A stretch of 64,000 nucleotides of DNA from RGIG1995 sp045652425 (GTDB lineage Bacteria; Bacillota; Clostridia; Oscillospirales; CAG-272). Position numbers and translations under genes: made by a program. Of this stretch, positions 57,536 through 64,000 are shown piece by piece. Numbering within the stretch: position 1 is the first letter of the stretch; every line of letters begins with the position of its first letter. Where the stretch lies: positions 5,902 through 69,901 of the forward strand of contig JAZRUG010000007.1 of the NCBI GenBank assembly GCA_045652425.1. The letters run 5' to 3'. The notes beneath the pieces were generated by a model. That model searched no databases. It was given only the letters and a program-made list of their open reading frames with translations, and was not told the origin of the DNA.

Positions 57536-58909
57536 TTAAGCCTTTAATAACAACTGATGCACTTTAAACACGTCGCCTGCGCCCATCGACACAACGAGGT
57601 CGCCTTGGACTGCATTTTGCTTAATATAGTCTGCGATTTTCTCAAAGGAATCAAAATAGAGAGCGCCGTCAATCTTATCGGCAAGGTCTTTTGAAGAAAT
57701 ACCGAAAGTATTTATCTCTCTTGCGGCATAGATTTCTGCAAATATAACGGAATCTGCCTCGCCGAAGCTTTCGCAAAATTCATCAAACAGACCTGCGGTT
57801 CGTGAATAGGTATGGGGCTGATATACGCACCACAATTTACCTTTACAAAGTTTTTTCAGTCCGTGCAAACTTGCTTTTATTTCAGATGGGTGGTGGGCAT
57901 AGTCATCATAAATAACAACTCCGTCTTTTTCACCTTTATATTCGTTACGACGGTTAACGCCTTTAAAGGAATGCATACTTTCAGCCGCTTTTTGCGCGTC
58001 AAGACCGTGCAAGATACCCACAGTAATAGCGGCAACGGCGTTCACAACGTTATGCTCACCGGGAACGGACAATTCGACCTTACATATCTCTTCACCCTTA
58101 TGAGCAATCTTAAAGGTATCGTAACCGTATTCATTTTCTTTTATATCGTATCCGTAGAAATCCAAAGAATCATCATTAACGCCGTAGGTTATAAGTCTAC
58201 CCTTATAGCCTTTTAGAGCATCCATAAGGTTTTGGTCATTACCGCAAGCAACAACGGTATGCGCCTTATCGGCATAAGTTGCAAAAGACTGTTTAATCTG
58301 GTCTAAAGAATGGAAATAATCGACGTGGTCCATTTCGAGATTAAGCAAAACGGCTGTGTCGGGGTGGAATGACAAAAAGCTGTCCTTGTATTCACAAGCT
58401 TCAAAAATAAAACCGTTGTTATCGCCAATTCTATATGCTCCTCCGCCAAGTTCGACAGTATTCGCACCGTTAAGAACGGTAGGCTCTTTCCCGTTTTCGA
58501 TAAACACGTGAGCAATCATACCGGTTACACTGCTTTTGCCGTGCATACCCGCAACGCCAATTCTGTTGGTATATGAAAGCATCAATTTACCCAGGTATTC
58601 GGCCCTGTTTATGCAAGGCAAACCGTTTTCGCGCGCATAGCAAAGCTCGGGGTTAGTATCCGCAATCGCCGCAGTATAAACAACGGCATCATATCCCTTT
58701 AGGTTATCGGCAGAATGACCGATAAACACTTCAATCCCCTCTGAACGCAATTTAGCCGCCATATCTCCGTCATTGGTATCCGAGCCGCCAACCTTGATTC
58801 CGTGAGTGTGCGTTATACTCGCAAGGCTGGACATACTTATTCCGCATATCCCGATAAAAAATATCGATTCTGCACCCTCGGGTAATATAAATCTATCGTT
58901 CTGTTTCAT
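57536..58909 (-). CDS. murC: UDP-N-acetylmuramate-L-alanine ligase
   Basis: The 457-residue Mur ligase adds the first amino acid of the peptidoglycan stem. The N-terminal domain has F-I-G-I-C-G-I-S-M-S-S-L-A, the P-loop is G-M-H-G-K-S-S near residue 112 (most MurC have G-T-H-G-K-T), and D-D-Y-A-H-H-P near 337 is MurC-specific. The start at 58909 follows AAAGGCGG by 10 bases; a GTG three codons upstream is less likely. Confidence 0.95.
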   Translation of the reverse strand: MKQNDRFILPEGAESIFFIGICGISMSSLASITHTHGIKVGGSDTNDGDMAAKLRSEGIEVFIGHSADNLKGYDAVVYTAAIADTNPELCYARENGLPCINRAEYLGKLMLSYTNRIGVAGMHGKSSVTGMIAHVFIENGKEPTVLNGANTVELGGGAYRIGDNNGFIFEACEYKDSFLSFHPDTAVLLNLEMDHVDYFHSLDQIKQSFATYADKAHTVVACGNDQNLMDALKGYKGRLITYGVNDDSLDFYGYDIKENEYGYDTFKIAHKGEEICKVELSVPGEHNVVNAVAAITVGILHGLDAQKAAESMHSFKGVNRRNEYKGEKDGVVIYDDYAHHPSEIKASLHGLKKLCKGKLWCVYQPHTYSRTAGLFDEFCESFGEADSVIFAEIYAAREINTFGISSKDLADKIDGALYFDSFEKIADYIKQNAVQGDLVVSMGAGDVFKVHQLLLKA

Positions 58910-59103
58910 TCTAATCACGCCGCCTTTTTTGTTTGTTTGTCATTTTACATATATACGGCATTATAGCTTTATCTATAATGCACAAATTGTTGACAATTGT
59001 TTATAAAAATGTTCAAATTTCTACCAAAAATAGTAGTATAAAATTCATAAAATACTGTTAAAATATAATGGACACAATATTATTATACGTAGGAGGTAAA
59101 CTT

Positions 59104-59403
59104 ATGGTTATTACTGACATCAAAATCAGAAAGACATTCGACGAGAGTCCGATGAAAGCAATCGTATCAGTAACCTTCGACGACCAGCTTGCAGTTCACG
59201 ACATCAAAGTAATCAACACTAAAGACAAACTGTTCATTGTGATGCCAAGCAGAAAGAACTCAGACAACACATACCGCGATATCGTACATCCGATTAACGC
59301 AGAGTTCAGAGCATCACTTGAAAAAGCAGTTCTCGAAGCATACGAGGCAAAACTCGCCGAAGAAAGTGATGAGACCATAATACTTGGCGCCGAAAGCAAC
59401 TGA
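59104..59403 (+). CDS. spoVG: Septation regulator SpoVG
   Basis: The 99-residue protein binds nucleic acid and influences septation, sporulation and other late processes. M-K-A-I-V-S-V-T-F-D-D near residue 18, V-H-D-I-K-V-I and F-I-V-M-P-S-R and R-D-I-V-H-P-I-N are conserved. The start at 59104 follows TAGGAGGT. A TATAAT lies at 59064-59069 but no convincing -35 was found. Confidence 0.95.
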   Translation: MVITDIKIRKTFDESPMKAIVSVTFDDQLAVHDIKVINTKDKLFIVMPSRKNSDNTYRDIVHPINAEFRASLEKAVLEAYEAKLAEESDETIILGAESN

Positions 59404-59428
59404 CAGTTATTTTTCCAAAAATAAAAAC

Positions 59429-59471
59429 AGGCTTTGTCCGTGATATTATTCATTGGGCAAAGCCTTTTTTT
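59429..59471. terminator. Terminator between convergent spoVG and trxA
   Basis: An 11-base stem with one wobble (59429-59439 with 59455-59465) is followed by seven T on the plus strand. Confidence 0.8.
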
Positions 59472-59473
59472 AT

Positions 59474-59785
59474 TCAGTTAAGCTTATCAAGTATAGCCTG
59501 TTTGCTTCTTACGCCCACTTCTTTTGCGACAATTTCGCCGTTTTTCATAAACACGAGTGTCGGAATACTCATTATACCGAACTGTTGAGCTAAATCAGGC
59601 TGTTCGTCAACGTTTATCTTGCCGATTTTAGCCTTACCTTCAACCTCGTTTGCGATCTCGTCAACAATGGGAGAAAGCATACGGCAGGGACCGCACCAAG
59701 TAGCCCAAAAGTCGAGCAACACGGGAACGGGGGATTTGATAACTTCTTCATCATAATTTTCTTTTGTTATAGTAATAACAGCCAT
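59474..59785 (-). CDS. trxA: Thioredoxin
   Basis: The 103-residue protein has the redox motif W-C-G-P-C near residue 28, the cis-proline segment S-I-P-T near 72 and the K-x-G terminal region. It reduces disulfides in the cytoplasm. No thioredoxin reductase gene is adjacent. GAAGGAG precedes the start. Confidence 0.95.
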   Translation of the reverse strand: MAVITITKENYDEEVIKSPVPVLLDFWATWCGPCRMLSPIVDEIANEVEGKAKIGKINVDEQPDLAQQFGIMSIPTLVFMKNGEIVAKEVGVRSKQAILDKLN

Positions 59786-59860
59786 TTGTTTTCTCCTTCT
59801 TTAGTATAACCTATTTTATATTATCTCCAAACTTTATGGAATAATACTTCTTGTATTTAC

Positions 59861-59889
59861 AGACATTTCCCCACTGCTGTGGGGAATGT
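59861..59889 (+). other. Hairpin after the transketolase 3' relic
   Basis: GACATTTCCCCAC pairs with GTGGGGAATGTC (one unpaired base). The T run lies on the plus-strand side, not on the side of the minus-strand genes. Confidence 0.6.
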
Positions 59890-59900
59890 CTTTTCTTTTA

Positions 59901-59967
59901 TTACTTAAGCGCAATTGCCTCTTTTGCTTTAGCAACGATATCAGCAGCTGTTAAGCCGTACATTTCA
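59901..59967 (-). pseudogene. 3'-end relic of a second transketolase C-terminal-subunit gene
   Basis: On the minus strand, the last 21 codons and stop of the transketolase gene at 60006 are repeated here. They encode the same residues (E-M-Y-G-L-T-A-A-D to A-L-K), yet 8 codons differ, by 9 bases, all synonymous. It has no start codon and cannot be translated on its own. Confidence 0.85.
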
Positions 59968-59969
59968 GG

Positions 59970-60002
59970 GCATATCCCCGCTTTAGCGGGGATTGCCTTT
60001 TT
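59970..60002 (+). other. Hairpin between transketolase gene and its 3' relic
   Basis: GGCATATCCCCGCT pairs with AGCGGGGATTGCC, with one mismatch, and is followed by six T on the plus strand. On the minus strand the hairpin runs straight into the relic. Confidence 0.65.
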
Positions 60003-60005
60003 TAA

Positions 60006-60944
60006 TTACTTAAGCGCAATTGCTTCCTTTGCCTTTGCAACGATATCAGCAGCTGTGAGACCATACATCTCGAGAAGCGGAGGAACCTTACCGCTTCTGC
60101 CGTACTGGTCGTTAACGCCAACCTTTGTTACGGGAACGGGGCAAGTTTCTGCCAATACTTCGCATACAGCACTTCCGAGACCGCCGATAACGCTGTGCTC
60201 TTCAGCTGTTACGATAGCGCCTGTTTCTTTTGCAGCCTTAACGAGAATATCCTTGTCAATAGGCTTAATTGTAGCCATATTGATAACTCTTGCGCTGATA
60301 CCCTCTTCAGCGAGCATATCTTTTGCGATAAGAGCCTGTTCAACCATAAGACCGTTTGCAACGATAGTAACGTCTTTACCGTCAGCCATCTGAACACCCT
60401 TACCGATTTCGAACTTATATGTTGCTTCGTCGAAGAGTGTGGGAACTGCAAATCTACCGAATCTCATATAAACGGGACCCTCGTGAAGAATAGCAGCTTC
60501 AACAACAGCTCTTGCTTCAACAGCGTCTGCGGGACAGATAACTGTCATACCGGGAATAGTACGCATTGTAGCAAAGTCTTCGTTGCACTGGTGTGTTGCA
60601 CCGTCTTCACCAACGGAGATACCGCCGTGAGTAGCGCCAATCTTAACGTTGAGGTGAGGATAACCGATAGAGTTTCTAATCTGTTCAAAAGAACGTCCTG
60701 CAGCGAACATAGCGAAGGTAGAAACGAAAGGAATCTTACCTGTTGCGGCAACACCTGCAGCAACTGAAACCATGTTACCCTCTGCGATACCGCAGTCAAA
60801 ATGTCTTTCGGGGAACTTTTTCTTAAACATTATAGTCTTTGTAGCTTCAGCAAGGTCAGCATCGAATACTACAAAATCATATTTTTCACCAAGCTCGGCA
60901 AGTGCCTTGCCGTAAGCTTCTCTTGTTGCAATTTTATCTGCCAT
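60006..60944 (-). CDS. Transketolase, C-terminal subunit
   Basis: This 312-residue protein carries the pyrimidine-binding and C-terminal domains of transketolase (G-I-A-E-G-N-M near residue 53, G-A-T-H-G-G-I-S-V-G-E-D-G-A-T-H-Q near 104). With the partner encoded 22 bases upstream it forms the split transketolase common in Clostridia and archaea, which moves two-carbon units in the pentose phosphate pathway. Confidence 0.93.
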   Translation of the reverse strand: MADKIATREAYGKALAELGEKYDFVVFDADLAEATKTIMFKKKFPERHFDCGIAEGNMVSVAAGVAATGKIPFVSTFAMFAAGRSFEQIRNSIGYPHLNVKIGATHGGISVGEDGATHQCNEDFATMRTIPGMTVICPADAVEARAVVEAAILHEGPVYMRFGRFAVPTLFDEATYKFEIGKGVQMADGKDVTIVANGLMVEQALIAKDMLAEEGISARVINMATIKPIDKDILVKAAKETGAIVTAEEHSVIGGLGSAVCEVLAETCPVPVTKVGVNDQYGRSGKVPPLLEMYGLTAADIVAKAKEAIALK

Positions 60945-60966
60945 GTTATTAACTCCTTCTTTAAGA

Positions 60967-61794
60967 TTAGAGCTGAGCCTTGAGCTCTGCTACTGCCTTT
61001 TCGTATTCTTCGGCATTGGGCGCCTTACCGTGCCAGCCTGCATTGTTTTCCATGAACGAAACGCCCTTACCCTTTGTTGTCTTACATACAACCATAGTGG
61101 GCTGGCCCTTTGTAGCCTTTGCTTCTTCAACAGCCTTTTCGATCTGGTTGAAGTCGTGGCCGTCGATAACGATTACGTTCCAGCCGAATGCCTTGAACTT
61201 TTCGTCGATAGGCGTAGAGTTCATAACGTCTGTAATAGCACCGTCTATCTGTAGTCCGTTGAAGTCAACGAATGCACAGAGATTGTCGAGCTTGTAGTGA
61301 GCAGCAAACATAGCAGCTTCCCAAACCTGACCTTCTGCAATTTCACCGTCGCCGAGTACGGAATATACGCGGTAGTCTTTGTTGTAAATCTTACCGGAAA
61401 GAGCCATACCGCAAGCGGTAGATATACCGAGTCCCAATGAACCCGAAGACATATCAACACCGGGAACGCCCTTCATATCGGGATGTCCCTGGAGATAACT
61501 ATCAACTCTTCTGAATGTTTTGAGGTCTTCCTTGGGGAAAAATCCCTTTTCTGCGAGAGCCGCATAAAGACCGGGAGCGCAATGTCCCTTTGAAAGTACG
61601 AAGCGATCTCTGTCTTCCCATTTGGGATTCTTGGGATCAACCTTCATCTCTACGAAATAGAGATATGTGAGAATCTCGGCGATAGACATAGAGCCGCCGG
61701 GATGGCCTGAAGAAGCGCTGAAAACCTCTTCGAGAATGTCAAGCTTAATTTCTATAGCTTTCTTTTGCAATTCAGCAATTTTTGCCTGTTCCAT
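60967..61794 (-). CDS. Transketolase, N-terminal subunit
   Basis: The 275-residue protein has the thiamine diphosphate-binding domain: S-S-G-H-P-G-G-S-M-S near residue 29, and the motif G-D-G-E-I-A-E-G-Q-V-W-E near 150 ending in the D-F-N-G-L-Q asparagine. TAGGAGGA precedes the start. The pair is transcribed as one unit. A DXS function is unlikely because DXS is a single chain. Confidence 0.93.
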   Translation of the reverse strand: MEQAKIAELQKKAIEIKLDILEEVFSASSGHPGGSMSIAEILTYLYFVEMKVDPKNPKWEDRDRFVLSKGHCAPGLYAALAEKGFFPKEDLKTFRRVDSYLQGHPDMKGVPGVDMSSGSLGLGISTACGMALSGKIYNKDYRVYSVLGDGEIAEGQVWEAAMFAAHYKLDNLCAFVDFNGLQIDGAITDVMNSTPIDEKFKAFGWNVIVIDGHDFNQIEKAVEEAKATKGQPTMVVCKTTKGKGVSFMENNAGWHGKAPNAEEYEKAVAELKAQL

Positions 61795-61942
61795 CAGTGT
61801 TCCTCCTAAAGCAATTAATACTTTGATTTATAGTAATATTTTTATAAACTTTTTACCTCTTATTATTGTACAATGTTTCTCGCCTTTTGTCAAATATTTT
61901 TTGAAAATATTGGGGAGTTTCCATAAAAAAGTTTATAATTTA

Positions 61943-61971
61943 TTGCGCAATTTACTAATTGGTGGTATAAT
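61943..61971 (+). promoter_or_regulatory. Promoter of the M3 peptidase gene
   Basis: TTGCGC (61943-61948) and TATAAT (61966-61971) are 17 bases apart, with TGG before the -10. Confidence 0.75.
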
Positions 61972-62014
61972 TTATATCAATAATATCTATATTATCTGCA
62001 ACAGGGGGTATTTT

Positions 62015-63697
62015 ATGAAATTCAGCGATATGGAATATAAGCGCGCAGACGCTTTTGAAACCGGTAAAACCTTTGAAAAACTTACCGAAAAAATAAAAAA
62101 TGCAAAAAATGAAGCCGAGGTTTTTTCTGCTCTGTATGAGCAAGAAGAAATAAGCTCTCACTTTGCGACAATGGCAAATCTTGCATACGTAAGACACAGC
62201 ATCAACACCGAAGATGAATTTTACGATAAAGAAAATGACTATTACGACGAAAACGGACCCGTATTGCAAGAAAAAAGCACCGAATTTATGTTGGCGCTTA
62301 TGGCATCGCCTTATAAGTCAGCTGTAGAAAACAAGTACGGCAGTCTTATGTTCAAAAATCTCGAAATGGAATTAAAATGCTTCTCTCCGGAGATTATTCC
62401 CCTTCTTCAAAAGGAAAATAAGCTCGTCAGCGACTATCAAAAATTGGTAGCCTCGGCGCAGATAGATTTTAAGGGCGAAAAACTCAACATATCACAGCTC
62501 GGCGTATATAAAGAAGACAGCGACAGAGAAATAAGAAAACAAGCTTTTGAAGCCGAAGGTAACTTCTATATGAGTCACGCCGAAGAACTTGACACTATAT
62601 TTGATAACCTCGTAAAAGTTCGTACAGAAATCGCAAAAAAACTCGGCTTCAATACCTTTACCGAACTTGCCTACCTCAGACGTACGCGTAACTGCTATAC
62701 GCCCGAAATGGTAAAGATATTCAGAGAACAGGTAAAGAACGACCTTGTTCCCGTTGTCGCAAAAATAAAGAAAGAACAGGCTGAAAATATTAACGTTGAC
62801 ACCCTTAAATTGTACGACGATACGACATTCTACCTCGACGGCAACCCCAAGCCCGTCGGCACACCCGAGGACATACTCTCCGCAGGAAAGAAGATGTACG
62901 AAGAGATGTCGCCCGAGGCTAATGAGTTTATCAACTTTTTGTACGATAACGAGCTTCTTGACGTAAAGGCAAAAAAAGGTAAAGCCGTTGGCGGATATTG
63001 CATAACCTTCCCCGAATATAAAGCTCCCTTTATTTTCTCAAACTTTAACGGAACTGCAGGCGACGTTGAAGTTCTTACACACGAAGCGGGACACGCATTT
63101 GCCGATTATACCGTAAGAAACTTCGAAATTGAAGCAAACAAGAATCCCACTATGGAATCGTGCGAAACTCACTCTATGTCAATGGAATTCTTTGCTTGGC
63201 CTTGGCTCGAGCTTTTCTATAAAGACGATACCAAGAGAGCAAAATTAACACACCTTAAAGGCGCGTTGATATTTATTCCCTACGGCTGTATCGTTGACGA
63301 ATTCCAACATATAGTTTACGATAATCCCGAGCTTACACCTGCCGAAAGACACGAAGCATGGGCAAAACTCGAAAGAACCTACCGCCCCTATATCGATATG
63401 ACGGGTATTCCCTTCTACGGCGACGGCAGAGGTTGGCAAAGACAACTCCATATCTATCACTATCCTTTCTATTATATCGACTATTGCCTCGCGCAGACGG
63501 CGGCATTGACATTTAGAAATATAATGATGACCGACTACAAAGACGCGTGGGAAAGATATATGAAATTTGTAAACGAGGGCGGCAAAAAGACCTTCGTTGA
63601 GCTTTGTGAAGTGGCAGGCATAAAGACACCTTTCGAAGACGGTGCATTAAAAGAGATAGCAACCGCAACAGAAAAATGGCTTGAAGAACAAAGATAA
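62015..63697 (+). CDS. M3-family oligoendopeptidase
   Basis: The 560-residue zinc metallopeptidase degrades short peptides in the cytoplasm. H-E-A-G-H (residues 356-360) supplies two zinc ligands, with E in the following E-T-H-S-M-S-M-E helix as the third. Y-I-D-Y-C-L-A-Q near residue 490 is typical of this PepF-like group. No signal peptide is seen. The start at 62015 follows a GGGGGT site; the frame is open far upstream but through the promoter. Confidence 0.93.
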   Translation: MKFSDMEYKRADAFETGKTFEKLTEKIKNAKNEAEVFSALYEQEEISSHFATMANLAYVRHSINTEDEFYDKENDYYDENGPVLQEKSTEFMLALMASPYKSAVENKYGSLMFKNLEMELKCFSPEIIPLLQKENKLVSDYQKLVASAQIDFKGEKLNISQLGVYKEDSDREIRKQAFEAEGNFYMSHAEELDTIFDNLVKVRTEIAKKLGFNTFTELAYLRRTRNCYTPEMVKIFREQVKNDLVPVVAKIKKEQAENINVDTLKLYDDTTFYLDGNPKPVGTPEDILSAGKKMYEEMSPEANEFINFLYDNELLDVKAKKGKAVGGYCITFPEYKAPFIFSNFNGTAGDVEVLTHEAGHAFADYTVRNFEIEANKNPTMESCETHSMSMEFFAWPWLELFYKDDTKRAKLTHLKGALIFIPYGCIVDEFQHIVYDNPELTPAERHEAWAKLERTYRPYIDMTGIPFYGDGRGWQRQLHIYHYPFYYIDYCLAQTAALTFRNIMMTDYKDAWERYMKFVNEGGKKTFVELCEVAGIKTPFEDGALKEIATATEKWLEEQR

Positions 63698-63698
63698 C

Positions 63699-63860
63699 CT
63701 ACTTTCTTTGCTTAAAAGAAAGTAAGCACCGCTTTCTTTCGGAGAAAGCTTGGCAAAGAACTTAAATAATGGGTTTGTGCCACTAATTTGGTGTGTACAG
63801 ACCTACTTTCTTTTGCAGAATGCTCGGCAAAGAACTTGCCTCTCTTGGTTTGTACAAACA
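63699..63860 (+). repeat. Palindromic repeats, family C (two in tandem)
   Basis: The hairpins CTACTTTCTTT/AAAGAAAGTA and GCTTTCTTTCGGAGAAAGC are followed by GGCAAAGAACTT and a GTTTGTGCC end. A second, partly decayed unit begins at 63801. The 303 bases after the peptidase gene consist of repeats only. Confidence 0.65.
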
Positions 63861-63871
63861 AAACCACGTGC

Positions 63872-64000
63872 GGTAGGGGACGGCGCCCTCGACGTCCCAA
63901 AAAATACAAACAATTTGCTCAAATAAAAGTTCTTTTGTTTTTTATTCCCCAATTATAATATGTTAAAATTTTTTATTTACAATGGGACGTCGAGGGCGCC
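63872..64000. repeat. Inverted REP pair (BIME-like element), cut by window edge
   Basis: A REP at 63872-63898, the AT-rich spacer, and the first 17 bases of the second REP are visible. The whole is the reverse complement of 57292-57421 with about one indel, and similarity extends left through the family C flank. Confidence 0.85.

Noticed and set aside
61667..62014. Upstream extension of the M3 peptidase frame
   Set aside because: It is antisense to transketolase and includes the peptidase promoter. The family-like start is at 62015.

Overview
The window looks like the chromosome of an anaerobic, spore-forming member of the Clostridia, probably a gut Oscillospirales or Ruminococcaceae relative. 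The evidence is the gene order of the S10-spc-alpha ribosomal supercluster with map, adk and secY, the spore genes spmA, spmB and spoVG, the oxygen-sensitive ribonucleotide reductase pair nrdD-nrdG, zinc-ribbon forms of S14, adenylate kinase and L24, and AT-rich intergenic DNA with strong sigma-A type promoters. No rRNA genes, CRISPR arrays or prophages were seen.

Layout. 1-6 kb: two transporters (NhaC-type antiporter, OPA-family MFS), glutamate racemase and an FAD-dependent dehydrogenase. 6-7 kb: a gene-free stretch with iteron-like repeats, tandem repeats made partly of tRNA fragments, and a tRNA-Ser gene. 7-9 kb: rplJ-rplL with an L10 leader and attenuator, and a split TauE/SafE pair. 9-18.2 kb: a plus-strand run of housekeeping genes (uppP, ftsK, tmk, DJ-1, 5-FTHF cyclo-ligase, CPBP protease, mltG, U32 protein). 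18.2-23.4 kb: a RAYT transposase, phosphohexomutase, an unknown gene and htpG. 23.5-39.5 kb: one minus-strand transcription unit of about 16 kb, rpsJ to rplQ, with its promoter, a 255-base leader containing an intrinsic attenuator, and a terminator. 39.6-44.2 kb: spmA-spmB, an AbrB-type regulator, and nrdD-nrdG behind a promoter with two NrdR-like boxes. 44.2-57.5 kb: an accessory mosaic (lipoprotein, XRE regulator with operators, two DUF559 nuclease-like genes, polA, NYN protein, GNAT, oxidoreductase, methyltransferase, lplA, queT, PPTase, ECF sigma/anti-sigma pair) cut up by several families of palindromic repeats. 57.5-63.7 kb: murC, spoVG, trxA, a split transketolase and an M3 peptidase. 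The last 300 bases are again repeats.

The most unusual content is the repeats. (1) GTAG-headed REP-like palindromes occur singly and as inverted pairs, and two copies lie in frame inside the window's own RAYT transposase gene. (2) Two families of modular palindromes have a conserved head and tail but an inner stem that changes sequence between copies while staying self-complementary. Both DUF559 genes sit between such repeats. (3) A diverged but protein-identical scrap of the transketolase 3' end lies downstream of the intact gene. A frameshifted relic of the KOW-domain gene usually found between map and infA is also proposed.

All calls come from reading the sequence. No database search, folding program or codon-usage computation was run.
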